Positions 53,308-63,060 of a stretch of 64,000 nt of DNA are shown here, in pieces. Location: assembly GCA_028724185.1 (NCBI GenBank), contig JAQYDN010000007.1, positions 1 through 64,000 on the forward strand, in the 5' to 3' direction. A model generated the notes under the pieces. That model saw nothing but the letters and a program-made list of their open reading frames with translations, searched no databases and was not told where the DNA came from. How positions within the stretch are numbered: the first letter of the stretch is position 1; each line of letters begins with the position of its first letter. The stretch is from Bacillota bacterium. Lineage in GTDB: Bacteria; Bacillota; Clostridia; Tissierellales; Peptoniphilaceae. The translations under genes were made by a program, and so were the position numbers.

Positions 53308-54225
53308 TTACACACTGTATACCGCATTGGCGACGGCTCGCGCGACGACTTTGGGCATGTAGTACTCCGCGAGTTGCATCTCGCATCGCTTGCGGTTCGT
53401 CGCCACCGCAAAGATCGTATCGCCGTCGAGTTCCGTATGCACGGGGACGATGCTCCTCGCATAGCCGTTGTGACTGATCGAAGCTAGCTTGCACAGCTGA
53501 GTCTTCGTCAGCGTCGCGTCGGTCGCGACGACGGCGAGCGTGGTGTTTTGATGTTTCCCCCGTTGAAAATCGACGACGCCCTTTGAAAGCGCCTCATCCA
53601 CCGAGACGGCTCTTCCGTCGACGACAGGTTCCGCGATAAAACGTCCCCTCTCGTCGTCGACGATGTTGCCGAAGGCGTTGAGTGCGACGATCGCGGCGAA
53701 GGTTACGCCGTCCACCTCGATCGACGCCGAGCCGATGCCGGATTTTTTAGCATAGAATACGCCCATGCTCTTTGCGACGGTCGCGCCGCAACCGGCCCCG
53801 ACGGATCCCTGTCTTCGCTCATCGCGGCTCGCCTTCTCATACGCCTTAAGACCCATCGCCTGATCGGGCCAGGCGTTCGCGTCTTTGTAGGTCAAGTCGA
53901 AGAGTACCGCCGAGGGGACGATCGGCACCACGCCGACGCCGACGTCGAAGCCGATGCGGTCCTCCCTGAGCCCGCGCATCACTCCCGATGCCGCCTCCAG
54001 GCCGTAGGCCGAGCCGCCGCTCAGGACGAAGGCGTGAACTTCGTCGACGGCATACGTCGGGTGCAGGAGTATGCACTCCCGCGTCCCCGGTCCGCCGCCG
54101 CGAACGTCGACGCCCGCGGTGTTCCCTTCGGGCGGTAGGACGACGGTGACGCCCGTCCCCTTCGATTCGTCTTCTTCGTGACCGACGGCGATGCCTTCGA
54201 CGTCGGTGATGTATCCGGTATACAT
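53308..54225 (-). CDS. P1 family (DmpA-like) N-terminal nucleophile peptidase
   Basis: 305 residues from ATG 54225 (AAGGAGG 5 nt upstream). DmpA/L-aminopeptidase-type hydrolases self-cleave to expose a Ser or Cys nucleophile. Seen: GHEEDESKGTGVTVVLPPEG near the start, VDVRGGGPGTRE at ~45, FVLSGGSAYGLEAASG at ~75, SVGAGCGATVAKS at ~140, and AVVATDATLTKTQL at ~230, all typical of the family. The self-cleavage region is present as NTTLAVVATDATLTK, where the Thr/Ala context differs from DmpA's GSG, so autoprocessing is uncertain. First gene before the ECF/coaX/dusB run (62-nt gap). Confidence 0.88.
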   Translation of the reverse strand: MYTGYITDVEGIAVGHEEDESKGTGVTVVLPPEGNTAGVDVRGGGPGTRECILLHPTYAVDEVHAFVLSGGSAYGLEAASGVMRGLREDRIGFDVGVGVVPIVPSAVLFDLTYKDANAWPDQAMGLKAYEKASRDERRQGSVGAGCGATVAKSMGVFYAKKSGIGSASIEVDGVTFAAIVALNAFGNIVDDERGRFIAEPVVDGRAVSVDEALSKGVVDFQRGKHQNTTLAVVATDATLTKTQLCKLASISHNGYARSIVPVHTELDGDTIFAVATNRKRCEMQLAEYYMPKVVARAVANAVYSV

Positions 54226-54255
54226 GAAACCTCCTTTTCGGGTTGTAATCAGTTT

Positions 54256-54264
54256 ATTATAACA
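54256..54264 (-). promoter_or_regulatory. Extended -10 promoter of the P1 peptidase gene
   Basis: Minus-strand TGTTATAAT (54264-54256), 31 nt before the ATG; no good -35. It may also drive the ECF-coaX-dusB genes, as no terminator or promoter was seen between them. Confidence 0.5.
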
Positions 54265-54381
54265 TATTTGTGAAATACTTCCCACACGACTTCGCGCCCG
54301 CCTCCCCACTTTATCTAAAAAGTATATTTTTATCTAAGGTATCTATTTTATCGGAATCACACTACCCTTCACCGTACCTTT

Positions 54382-54390
54382 TGGTATAAT
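54382..54390 (+). promoter_or_regulatory. Extended -10 promoter of the class A PBP gene
   Basis: TGGTATAAT on the plus strand (TATAAT 54385-54390), 24 nt before the ATG, with AGAAGGAGG (54401-54409) in between. No clear -35. Bases 54310-54381 are AT-rich and otherwise featureless. Confidence 0.55.
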
Positions 54391-54414
54391 AAGACATTAT
54401 AGAAGGAGGTTTCT

Positions 54415-56862
54415 ATGCGTAAAACAGAGAGACAAAACTCGCGCGAAGAGAACACTTTGCGTTGGAGCTCTGCCTTTAAAATCATATTATTATTAATTGT
54501 CATACTCGGCATTACCTTAGTCGGTCTCGCCGGCGCCTACGCGATCACGGCGATCAGCGAATCTCCGAAGATCGATCCGAAAAACGTGCGCTCCGCCATC
54601 GCGGAGACGTCGGTGGTTCGCGACAAGGACGGCGAAAACGTCGAGCGCCTCGTTCAAAACGAATTCAGCGAATGGGTGCCGATCGACCGGATGCCGAAAC
54701 ATCTGCTCGAGGCGGCCGTCGCCATCGAGGACCAGCGTTTCTACGAGCACAACGGCGTCGACTTCAGGCGCCTCATCTCCGCGACGATTCGAAATTTACA
54801 GAACATGGACTTCTCCCAGGGCGGTTCGACGATCACCATGCAGGTGGCGAAAAACCTGTATACGTCGCCGGTCCAAAGTTTCGCGAGAAAGTTTAGGGAT
54901 ATTTACTACGCCTTCCAATTGGAAAGTAACTTATCGAAAAAACAAATCTTGGAAGCGTACTTAAATTCCGCCGCTTTCTCCAAGGGGACGATCGGCGTAC
55001 AGGCCGCCGCCAAGACGTTCTTCGATAAGGACGTCGAGGACCTCACGCTCGCCGAGTCCGCGATGATCATCGGCGTCACCAACCGACCTTCGGAATACAC
55101 GCCCTACAACGTCGCGCCCATCGAAGAAGGCGACGACCTCGAAAACATCCAGATCGCCCTCGTCCCCGCCAATGCGACCGACAACAAGGTCGCCGAAAAC
55201 GCGGAAGGCGAGGAGGGCTCCGAAGAGGGCGGCGTCTCCGAAGAAGACGTCCAGCTCGCGGAGACACTCGCGGAAATGGGAACCGTCGACCCCTTCGAAC
55301 TGAGCCAAATCAAATCGGGCGACATCATCGTGAGAAAGGCCGTCCCCAATCCCCAAAGCAAAAAACGCCAGGAACTGATCCTTCATAAAATGAACGCTCT
55401 CGGCATGATCGACGAATCCACGATGCAGGAAGCCATCGACGAGCCGATCAACCTCAAGCTCGGCATCCGTACGACCAAGGGCATCTCGTCCTACTACGTC
55501 GATGCCGTCAAAGACGAAGTGCTCGAGATCTTGCGCAGCCAGGGTCACGAAGAAGAAGAGGCCCAAAACATCTTGTATAACGGCGGACTCGTCATCGAGA
55601 CGCCCCTCGATTTAAACATCCAAAAGATCTTGGAGGACAAGGTCGCGCAAAACAGCTTCTTCCCCGGACGCCACACCGACAAAAAGGGCATCCTCCAACC
55701 GCAAGTCGGCATCACCGTCATGAACCATCAATCCGGTCAAGTCGTCGCCCTCGTCGGAGGACGGGGCATCGGCGGAAATAATATCTTAAACCGCGCCAAG
55801 ACGCCGAGACAACCGGGATCGGCGATCAAGCCGATCGGTCCGTATTTGGCCCTTCTAAACGAAGGCGGCACGGCGGCGGATGTCTACCGCGACCTGCCGA
55901 GACCCGGCGGATGGCCTAAAAACTCCACCGGCTACCAAGGCTACGCCACCGTGCGCAACCTCATCCGCAACTCCTCCAACGTCGGGGCCTACCTCGTCGG
56001 GAAAGGTCTCGCGCCGGATGAATCCGAAGCGAGCCGGATGATGATCGAAAATTTGAGACAAATGCAGATCTCCACAGTCGTCACGCCGGAGGATAACGAC
56101 AAGTATCCCAACATCGACACGACGAAGTACAACGACGTCAACTTGGCCTCGCTCACCCTCGGCGGCATGACCATCGGGATCAGCCCCCTCGAGATGGCGG
56201 GCGCCTTCAGCACCTTCCCGAACCACGGCGAGTTTATCAAACCGTCGTTTATCGATAAGATCACCGATAAATCGGGCGCGGTCATCTACGAAAATCCGAG
56301 AGAGGCCGTCGAAATCACCTCGCCCCAAAACGCCTATATTATGACGTCCATGCTCGAGGGCGTCGTCCGGAGCGGTACCGGTACCTACGCCAGATTCGGC
56401 GGCATGCACATGGCGGGCAAGACCGGTACGACCAACGACAAGCGGGACAGCTGGTTCGTCGGTTACACCCCCTACTACACCGCCTCGGTTTGGATCGGAA
56501 ACGACGACAACACCTCGCTTTGGGACCACTCTCGAATGGCCGCCAACTTATGGCGCTCGATTATGAGAGACGTCCACAGCGACCTCGAGGACAAGGACTT
56601 CGAAGAACCCGAAGAAGGCCTCTACAGCCGCTACATCTCCGCCGCGGGCTACACCGAAATCTTCGCCGACGGCACGGCGGCCAAGGGCACGAAAAAACTT
56701 TACCGAAACATTCCGCCCAAGCCGAAGAAGCCGAAGGTAACCAAACAGGATAACGACAGCGACAAGAGCAACTCGAACGGCAACAGCCAAGGCAGCGGAA
56801 ATAGCCAAGGCGGCGGAAACGGCAATTCCGGCAACGGAAGCGGTAATTCCTCGGAACAATAA
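54415..56862 (+). CDS. Class A penicillin-binding protein (bifunctional transglycosylase/transpeptidase)
   Basis: 815 residues, PBP1A-like. One membrane helix (~24-46), then a GT51 transglycosylase domain with catalytic E105 in AIEDQRFYEHNGVD and GGSTITMQVAKNL. An acidic linker insert (~255-285, with EEGSEEGGVSEEDVQLAE) sits in the GT domain's C-terminal part. Transpeptidase domain: nucleophile S469 in RQPGSAIKP, S520-N522 (NSSN), and K669-T-G-T. The last ~45 residues are low-complexity Ser/Asn/Gly. It polymerises and cross-links peptidoglycan outside the membrane. Single gene with its own promoter and strong terminator, convergent to the SLH protein. Confidence 0.95.
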   Translation: MRKTERQNSREENTLRWSSAFKIILLLIVILGITLVGLAGAYAITAISESPKIDPKNVRSAIAETSVVRDKDGENVERLVQNEFSEWVPIDRMPKHLLEAAVAIEDQRFYEHNGVDFRRLISATIRNLQNMDFSQGGSTITMQVAKNLYTSPVQSFARKFRDIYYAFQLESNLSKKQILEAYLNSAAFSKGTIGVQAAAKTFFDKDVEDLTLAESAMIIGVTNRPSEYTPYNVAPIEEGDDLENIQIALVPANATDNKVAENAEGEEGSEEGGVSEEDVQLAETLAEMGTVDPFELSQIKSGDIIVRKAVPNPQSKKRQELILHKMNALGMIDESTMQEAIDEPINLKLGIRTTKGISSYYVDAVKDEVLEILRSQGHEEEEAQNILYNGGLVIETPLDLNIQKILEDKVAQNSFFPGRHTDKKGILQPQVGITVMNHQSGQVVALVGGRGIGGNNILNRAKTPRQPGSAIKPIGPYLALLNEGGTAADVYRDLPRPGGWPKNSTGYQGYATVRNLIRNSSNVGAYLVGKGLAPDESEASRMMIENLRQMQISTVVTPEDNDKYPNIDTTKYNDVNLASLTLGGMTIGISPLEMAGAFSTFPNHGEFIKPSFIDKITDKSGAVIYENPREAVEITSPQNAYIMTSMLEGVVRSGTGTYARFGGMHMAGKTGTTNDKRDSWFVGYTPYYTASVWIGNDDNTSLWDHSRMAANLWRSIMRDVHSDLEDKDFEEPEEGLYSRYISAAGYTEIFADGTAAKGTKKLYRNIPPKPKKPKVTKQDNDSDKSNSNGNSQGSGNSQGGGNGNSGNGSGNSSEQ

Positions 56863-56872
56863 GAACACAAGA

Positions 56873-56901
56873 AGAATCTCCCTAGGGAGATTCTTTTTTT
56901 A
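56873..56901 (+). terminator. Terminator of the class A PBP gene
   Basis: Perfect 10-bp stem AGAATCTCCC/GGGAGATTCT with a 2-nt centre, followed by TTTTTTATT, 11 nt past the stop. Confidence 0.9.
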
Positions 56902-56929
56902 TTCTCCAAACTTAGAACTTTAAAAAGAA

Positions 56930-56975
56930 GCGATCGACACTGCTTTTTAAAGCAGCGCACAGGTGATCGCCTTTT
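56930..56975. other. Second nested hairpin between the PBP gene and the SLH gene
   Basis: Outer arms GCGATC (56930-56935) and GATCGC (56965-56970) enclose an inner 7-bp stem CTGCTTT/AAAGCAG (56940-56955). T-rich runs flank it on both strands (CTTTTTAC on plus, TTCTTTTTA on minus). It lies between two ordinary terminators and is not part of either. It could be a backup terminator or a small RNA remnant. Confidence 0.4.
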
Positions 56976-57041
56976 TACAAAAACCGACGCATAGGCCGTC
57001 AAAAGAGCGAATACCCGTGCCCTCCGCCGTAAAAAAAGCGC

Positions 57042-57076
57042 AAAAAAAACGAGAGATGATGCATCTCTCGTTTTTT
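57042..57076. terminator. Bidirectional terminator of the SLH protein gene
   Basis: 10-bp stem ACGAGAGATG/CATCTCTCGT with a 3-nt loop. A run of eight T follows on the minus strand, and TTTTTATAT on the plus strand. Confidence 0.88.
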
Positions 57077-57082
57077 ATATCC

Positions 57083-60000
57083 TTACTTCCAAATCCAGTG
57101 GTCGGAAGCCAGGAGTATCTCTATATAAGCCCAGTGGTCGTCTTTTAAATCGACGTAGTTCGCGGGAAGCACGAGATCGTCCGCGCTGTCGGCTTTTCTC
57201 CCGATCCTCGCATTGATAATCTTCACAGCTTCCGCTCGGGTAATGCCGTCGTTCGGCCGGAAGGTGCCGTCCGGATACCCGTCGATGCGCCCGTTGCCGT
57301 AGGCTCGATTAATGAAATCCTCCGCCCAGTGGCCCCGAATGTCGTCAAAGGGAGCGACGACGCCGTCGTCCCGATCAGATATTTCGATCATCTTGGCGAA
57401 TTCCGCCCGGGTAATCGCCTGATCCGGTCGGAAGGTGCCGTCGGGGTAGCCTTCCATGATCCCCTCCTTCACCACGGCATGGATATAGGCGTTATACCAA
57501 CCGTCCGGCGTGTCGGGGAAGTTCGCCTGCGTCTTGTCGCTCACGTCGAGTTCACAGGCGCGCGCGAGCATGGCCGCGGCCTCCGAGCGGGTAATCTTTT
57601 CTTCGGCTCGAACGGTGCGATCGGGATAACCCCGGACGTAGCCTTTGACGAAGACCTTCTCCCGGTTTATACCCGGCTTGTCGATGGGATCCATGGGAAT
57701 GAATCCGCTGCCCGGCGGCTCCGGTATATTCCCGTTATCGCCCGAATCCGTCTTCTTCCAACCCGCCTTAAGGGTCATCGCGTCTGTGACTTTCAGCGGG
57801 AAATGGATCTTTTTCCCGTCTCGCAACCAGCCGATAAAGTCGTAGCCGTCTCTTTCGACCTTGGTGCCTTTTAAGTCGTCTGCGGTGAGCCCGTATCCGT
57901 CCTTCACCCAGTAGAAGTTTTCCCCGGTTAAGGTCCCGCCGTCGGGATCCAAGGCGAGTTTATGATAGACGGTCACATCGGGATTATCCTTCGATTCGGA
58001 TCCGGGAACGATATTCGGCTGTTTCCCGTTCCATATAGCATAAATCGTTCGATCGCCGGATAGACGGATCATCTCGTCGTCCTTGATGAGCGTACCGTCT
58101 TTTTCGTAAGCGTAGCCTACGGGATTCTTTCCGTCTTTTTGAATCTCGACGGGCAGATCTTTTGTCGTAAAGGCGAAATCATCGGCTACCCAGTAAGCCT
58201 TCTCGCCCTTTGTAAAGGTTCCGCCGTTCGGATCGATGGTTAACTTGTGATAAGTCTTTCCGTCGACCGTCGGCCCCCCGTCCTCATACCAGGATTCCGG
58301 CGCGAAGTCCGGCGGTAGGATCGTGAGCTGGAATTTATAATTCTCGGCGCGGAGCGTCCGTGGTCCATGATAATTATAATTATATTCTTTGACGGGTTCT
58401 TCTTCGTCCCGGTGGTACAAATCTCCCGCAATCTTAAAGCCCAAGGCTTCGAGCTTTTCACTCTTTAAGCGCGTGTTCTCCCGCACATCGGTGCCGTAGA
58501 TGTTTTTGGGAAGCATGGTGATATAAGTGGTCTTATTTCCCTCGATTAAATCGTCCACCAAATAGTCCACGCCGTCCAATGTTCGGTAAAGGGAGATGTT
58601 GATATCTTCATCTTTTAGCTTTTCGGTCTTAACGTCGTCCTTTAGACCCGCCCAATGAATTTCCGAGGTGGCGGATAAGGTTCTTAACTCCTCTTTCGGC
58701 TTTCCATCCTCAAAAATCATCTGCACGGGATCCGAACCTATATATAAAGATCCATACACGGCCACGCCGCCCGCATATCGGCTCTTATTGTCTTTGATGA
58801 TCACCCTCGAATAGGTATCTTCTAAGGAAAGCGCGTTTTTATCTCTAAGGATCGCTTCGGTATAAGCATTGTCTTCCCTCTTAAATATCACCGGCTCGTC
58901 AGAAGACTTTAATTTTTTATCGATTGGTCTAAAGTCATAGGTATAATAATCAATTTTCGAACCTACTTTCGTGTAGTTTGGAAGGATTTGCAGATCCGCT
59001 GTCGTTAATTTTCCTATATCTTTCCCGTCACTAAACATCCCTTCACCAATTACATTGTTAGTAATGGTAGCTCCATTTTCGGGGAATATCTTAACGATGG
59101 GCGCAAAACCATCTTGGAATAAGCCGCCATAAGAGTTTTCGGCATCATTTCCCGTCATCACAGTGCCGCCCATCAATAATTGGTATGGGTTTTTGGATAC
59201 AAAAATCCCTCCGCCCTCATCTTGGGCATAGTTATCGTGTATCAATACTTGATTCTTGCCGCGGCGGCCGATCATAGCATCTGCCGTGCCGACGTAGATG
59301 GCGCCGCCTTCTCCCGGCGAAAAGTAAGGATAATTAAGCGTAGGAATAAAATTCAAGTAATCGCCGAATTTTAAGGCTTGATTGCCCGTAAATTCTCCGC
59401 CGTTGACTTCCAAGGTCACCTTGAATTTTTTTGTCCAGTCGGAGTATGGCCTCTTCCGAAGCGCGATTCGATTGTTATAACGATAGTGATCCCATGCTAA
59501 TACCCCGCCGACTTCGCCCTTGTTGTTGGAGATGGTGCCGCCGTTAATGGTGAGATCGGCGTGGAACATCCCGATGATGCCGCCGGCGGATTTATTGGTG
59601 ATCCCCCAGTTGCCGTCGATGGTCCCGCCGTTCATTATAAACTCGGCGTTGGCTTTCTCCTCCCAAGTGTCGATATTGCTGTCATTGACATTGTTGATAT
59701 TTACTTCATAGGCGCCGACCCAAATAGCCCCGGCATCGGAGATATTTTTTTGCATCAATCCGCCGTTCATGGTCATCTTCGCGCCGATATCGAGTCTCGC
59801 CACGCCGGCACTGCCCTCGTGGATCATGGTCTTGTAGTCAAAGGGCGCCAAGGATTCCCTTACTTTTTGATCGTTATAGGTTAAATCGTCGAAGTTCTTT
59901 ACTTGGGTGTGGTTATTCGTAAAGAATCCGTCGTTTAACACAAGCTCTGCGTGGTCGCCGACGGTAAAGGCGCCGGCGGAATAGTTGGACTGAGGCTGTC

Positions 60001-60700
60001 CGTAGCTGCCGTATCGCATGCCGGAGACTTCGCCGCCGTTAAAGATGATCTTCCCCTTCGGTCCGCTGGCTCCGAGGGCGGCTACATACATGCCGCTATC
60101 GATGTTTTTATCATCGACAAATTTCGGGCCTTTCCCCTCTCCGCCGACGATCAACTCGCCGTTTGCGACATCGATCAAGGCGCCGTTCATCTTATTGTTC
60201 GGCCTCCCGGGAATGGCTTGAACATTCGCACCCGGTTGATATCCCTTCCCCGGGTCTCCTCCCTCGCCGTCGAAGATGAGTTTTTCGTCATCCGATAAGA
60301 CGGTGAGTTTGCCGCCTTCTTTTACTTCGAAGAACCGGCCGTGGTAGCCCGCCGCTCGCTTAAAGACGGCCTCCCCATCATTTTTAATGACGACGCTCTT
60401 ATTTTCGATGACGATGGGTTCCGTAAACAGATAGTCCCCCGAAACCTCGATCTCGGACTCGCTTTTTGCGGCATTTTTTAACGCGTCGAAACCCGAGGCG
60501 GGGACGCGAACCGCCTTCTCGGGCACTTCGATATTTCCCGCTTCCACATGATTTGTCGACTCTTCTTCGGCCGAGGGCGTCTCCTCTAAAGAAACCGTGT
60601 CCTTTCCGGTTCCCTTTTCCGCTTCTTCGGCGAAGGAGGCGGCGGGAAACCCGCTCAGCAACAATACCATAGCCAAAAAAAGCGCCAGTCTTTTTTTCAT
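57083..60700 (-). CDS. SLH-domain surface protein with beta-helix-like region and InlB-type repeats
   Basis: 1205 residues. Signal peptide (MKKRLALFLAMVLLLSGFPA, cleaved near ASFAEE). Region ~75-680 has repeated NGG/GG turns (e.g. LTINGGTISNNKGEVGGVLA, EFIMNGGTIDGNWG), typical of right-handed beta-helix proteins. Next come two Listeria-Bacteroides (Flg_new)-type repeats, ~850-930 (LTIDPNGGTFTKGEKAYWVA) and ~945-1010 (LALDPDGGTLTGENFYWVKD). C-terminal ~170 residues are three SLH motifs (GYVRGYPDRTVRAEEKITRS, GIMEGYPDGTFRPDQAITRA, GRIDGYPDGTFRPNDGITRA). SLH domains bind pyruvylated wall polymers, so the protein sits non-covalently on the cell surface. ATG with AAAGG upstream. The ligand or enzyme role of the helix is unknown. 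Confidence 0.93.
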   Translation of the reverse strand: MKKRLALFLAMVLLLSGFPAASFAEEAEKGTGKDTVSLEETPSAEEESTNHVEAGNIEVPEKAVRVPASGFDALKNAAKSESEIEVSGDYLFTEPIVIENKSVVIKNDGEAVFKRAAGYHGRFFEVKEGGKLTVLSDDEKLIFDGEGGDPGKGYQPGANVQAIPGRPNNKMNGALIDVANGELIVGGEGKGPKFVDDKNIDSGMYVAALGASGPKGKIIFNGGEVSGMRYGSYGQPQSNYSAGAFTVGDHAELVLNDGFFTNNHTQVKNFDDLTYNDQKVRESLAPFDYKTMIHEGSAGVARLDIGAKMTMNGGLMQKNISDAGAIWVGAYEVNINNVNDSNIDTWEEKANAEFIMNGGTIDGNWGITNKSAGGIIGMFHADLTINGGTISNNKGEVGGVLAWDHYRYNNRIALRKRPYSDWTKKFKVTLEVNGGEFTGNQALKFGDYLNFIPTLNYPYFSPGEGGAIYVGTADAMIGRRGKNQVLIHDNYAQDEGGGIFVSKNPYQLLMGGTVMTGNDAENSYGGLFQDGFAPIVKIFPENGATITNNVIGEGMFSDGKDIGKLTTADLQILPNYTKVGSKIDYYTYDFRPIDKKLKSSDEPVIFKREDNAYTEAILRDKNALSLEDTYSRVIIKDNKSRYAGGVAVYGSLYIGSDPVQMIFEDGKPKEELRTLSATSEIHWAGLKDDVKTEKLKDEDINISLYRTLDGVDYLVDDLIEGNKTTYITMLPKNIYGTDVRENTRLKSEKLEALGFKIAGDLYHRDEEEPVKEYNYNYHGPRTLRAENYKFQLTILPPDFAPESWYEDGGPTVDGKTYHKLTIDPNGGTFTKGEKAYWVADDFAFTTKDLPVEIQKDGKNPVGYAYEKDGTLIKDDEMIRLSGDRTIYAIWNGKQPNIVPGSESKDNPDVTVYHKLALDPDGGTLTGENFYWVKDGYGLTADDLKGTKVERDGYDFIGWLRDGKKIHFPLKVTDAMTLKAGWKKTDSGDNGNIPEPPGSGFIPMDPIDKPGINREKVFVKGYVRGYPDRTVRAEEKITRSEAAAMLARACELDVSDKTQANFPDTPDGWYNAYIHAVVKEGIMEGYPDGTFRPDQAITRAEFAKMIEISDRDDGVVAPFDDIRGHWAEDFINRAYGNGRIDGYPDGTFRPNDGITRAEAVKIINARIGRKADSADDLVLPANYVDLKDDHWAYIEILLASDHWIWK

Positions 60701-60892
60701 CCAACCAACCTTTCAAATATCTGTCGTCTTCTCGCGTTTCCGCCCGTCTCGCTTCCGTCTTTCATCCCCTCGAGGCGCGACGTTCTCTCGATTCGATCAC
60801 CCCGCCGAATATGTTAGGGCAATGTCCGGGGTGTTTCTATCCACATATACATCTATCCGATATTTTAACCGAAGATCCGAGCGTTCGCGGAA

Positions 60893-61654
60893 TTACCTGC
60901 TCCCCGCACTCGATGCGCCGTTTTTTTCGTAAAATCCGAAACACCGCGCGCTGAAACCCGGGGCGCCGACGACGTTCGGATAGCCGACGAATATGACGCC
61001 GCCGGTCGGAGGCATCTTGTCGAGGTTTCTCAACAATTCCACCTGATAGATGTCCTGCGCCAAGACGTAGGTCTCGACGGGAAGACTTCCCACCTCGTTG
61101 GAGATAATGGAGGCGTCGGTATCCGAGGTCTCGTGCCCGATCGCCTTGACGCCTCTCTCTTCGATGAGCAGGCGGCAGGCGGGGATCGACCAACCCGGAT
61201 AGTGGCTCACGCCGTCCTCGTCGATGTTGTCGAAGTTTTCCTCGCGCTTCGACCAATCGGTGCGGAGCGCGACAAATGCCCCTTCGGGAATGTCCCCGTG
61301 GGCACGCTCGTGTTCCAAAATGTCGTCCGGCCCGACGATGTAGTCGGGATCTTCCTTCACTTTCTCCGAGACGTCTACGACGACCAAGGGAAGCAGCGCG
61401 TCGCGCGGATCGAGTTCATCCAACATACGACCGCCCTCGGTAAAATGTCCGGGCGCGTCAATGTGGGTACCGTACTGGCTCACCATCGAGTAGACGATCG
61501 CCGTAAACGCGTCCTTCTTAAAATTGTAGATTTCTTCGCTTTCGAGCGACCCGAATCCGGCCCAGTGCGGCGTCTCGGGCGAGACGGGATGCGACAGTTC
61601 CACGAATTCTATGCGTTTTTTAAAATCTTCAAGTTTTTCCCAAAGTGATGACAT
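60893..61654 (-). CDS. Cyclase-family metal-dependent hydrolase (kynurenine formamidase-like)
   Basis: 253 residues. The family motif HxGTHxDxPxH appears as YGTHIDAPGHF (~61-71). N-terminal FVELSHPVSPETPHW and a middle GAFVALRTDWSKRE follow the usual order, and C-terminal GHETSDTDAS carries a further His/Glu metal site. Members include bacterial arylformamidase, isatin hydrolase and polyketide-type cyclases. No tryptophan-degradation genes lie nearby, so substrate is open. ATG with AAAGGAGG 7 nt upstream; monocistronic, after the thiC terminator. Confidence 0.88.
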   Translation of the reverse strand: MSSLWEKLEDFKKRIEFVELSHPVSPETPHWAGFGSLESEEIYNFKKDAFTAIVYSMVSQYGTHIDAPGHFTEGGRMLDELDPRDALLPLVVVDVSEKVKEDPDYIVGPDDILEHERAHGDIPEGAFVALRTDWSKREENFDNIDEDGVSHYPGWSIPACRLLIEERGVKAIGHETSDTDASIISNEVGSLPVETYVLAQDIYQVELLRNLDKMPPTGGVIFVGYPNVVGAPGFSARCFGFYEKNGASSAGSR

Positions 61655-61713
61655 GACGTTCCTCCTTTTTTAAGGTTTATATCCATCCGCGTTGACGAAC
61701 TAACGCGCAAGCG

Positions 61714-61737
61714 CAAAAAATGCCCCGAAGGGCATTT
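61714..61737 (-). terminator. Terminator of the thiamin operon
   Basis: Minus-strand stem AAATGCCC/GGGCATTT with tetraloop TTCG, followed by TTTGCGC. It lies 22 nt past the thiC stop. Confidence 0.88.
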
Positions 61738-61758
61738 CAAGCGATTTTATGATTGTAT

Positions 61759-63060
61759 TTAGAGGATGTCGACGTCTTCCCCCGAGAGGGCTTTGTTCAT
61801 GCTCCGCACCGCGCAGAATTTTCCGCACATGGAGCAGGTCTCTTCGACTTCCGGCGCTCTCTCGTCGCGCACGCGCTTAGCGTGTTCGGGGTCCATCGCG
61901 TTTTCAAACATCTTGTCCCAGTCGAGTTCGCGTCTGGCCGCGCCCATGCGGTCGTCGGCGTCGCGCGCCCCGGGAATTTTCTTCGCGATATCGGCGGCGT
62001 GGGCCGCGATCTTCGAGGCCATAATCCCCTGTTTGACGTCGTCGGCATTGGGAAGTGCCAAGTGTTCGGCCGGCGTGACGTAGCAAAGGAAGGCCGCACC
62101 GCTAGCCGCCGCGACGGCACCGCCGATCGCCGAGGTGATGTGATCGTATCCGGGGGCGATGTCGGTGACGATCGGTCCCAAGACGTAAAACGGCGCGCCG
62201 TGGCAAATGCTCTGTTGAATTTCCATATTGCTGCGCACTTGGTCGAGCGGGACGTGTCCCGGGCCTTCGACCATGACTTGGACGTCTTTTTCCCACGCTC
62301 TTTGCGTCAACTCGCCGAGTCTGACGAGTTCTTCAATTTGGAGCAGGTCGCCCGCGTCGGCGAGGCAACCGGGGCGGGCGCCGTCGCCCAGGGAAATCGT
62401 CACGTCGTATTCCCTGCAGATGTCCAGGATCTCGTCGTAGTATTCGAAGAAGGGGTTTTCGTTTCCGGTCATGCTCATCCACGCGAAGATCAGCGAACCG
62501 CCGCGGGAGACGATGTTGGTGCGGCGTCCGAAGCGTTTTAGCTGTTCGACCGTGCGTCGGGTGAGTCCGCAGTGGAGCGTCACGAAGTCGACGCCGTCTT
62601 CGGCGTGGGCGCGGATAACTTCGAGGAAGTCTTCGGCGGTGAGTTCTCCCAAGTCTTTTTGGTGATAAATGACCGAGTCGTAGATCGGGACGGTGCCGAT
62701 CATCGCGGGACATTCGGAGGTGAGTTTTCTCCTGAAGATCTTCGTATCGCCGTGCGTCGAGAGGTCCATGATGGCGTCGCCGCCGAGGTCGACGGCGTAT
62801 TGTACTTTTTTCAACTCTTCGTCCAAGTCGGAGACGTCCTTCGATACGCCCAAGTTGACGTTGATCTTCGTCTTGAGCATGCTCCCGATCCCCGTCGGCT
62901 TGATGCACTTGTGGTTTTTATTGGCGGGGATGGCGACTTTTCCCTCCGCTACCCAACGGCGAATATCTTCGACGTCGCGATTTTCGTATGCTGCGACGGC
63001 TTCCATTTCTTTGGTCACGATGCCTTGTCTGGCCGCATCCATTTGTGTCGTATAGGTCAT
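61759..63060 (-). CDS. thiC: Phosphomethylpyrimidine synthase ThiC
   Basis: 433 residues. Radical-SAM enzyme that turns 5-aminoimidazole ribotide into HMP phosphate for thiamin. The C-terminal [4Fe-4S] site CSMCGKFC is present at ~413-420; N-terminal [14 protein letters not shown] and the core [15 protein letters not shown] at ~253 are characteristic. Shorter than the ~630-residue proteobacterial form because the N-terminal domain is missing, as usual in clostridia-type ThiC. The start overlaps the thiD stop (ATGA). Confidence 0.97.
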   Translation of the reverse strand: MTYTTQMDAARQGIVTKEMEAVAAYENRDVEDIRRWVAEGKVAIPANKNHKCIKPTGIGSMLKTKINVNLGVSKDVSDLDEELKKVQYAVDLGGDAIMDLSTHGDTKIFRRKLTSECPAMIGTVPIYDSVIYHQKDLGELTAEDFLEVIRAHAEDGVDFVTLHCGLTRRTVEQLKRFGRRTNIVSRGGSLIFAWMSMTGNENPFFEYYDEILDICREYDVTISLGDGARPGCLADAGDLLQIEELVRLGELTQRAWEKDVQVMVEGPGHVPLDQVRSNMEIQQSICHGAPFYVLGPIVTDIAPGYDHITSAIGGAVAAASGAAFLCYVTPAEHLALPNADDVKQGIMASKIAAHAADIAKKIPGARDADDRMGAARRELDWDKMFENAMDPEHAKRVRDERAPEVEETCSMCGKFCAVRSMNKALSGEDVDIL

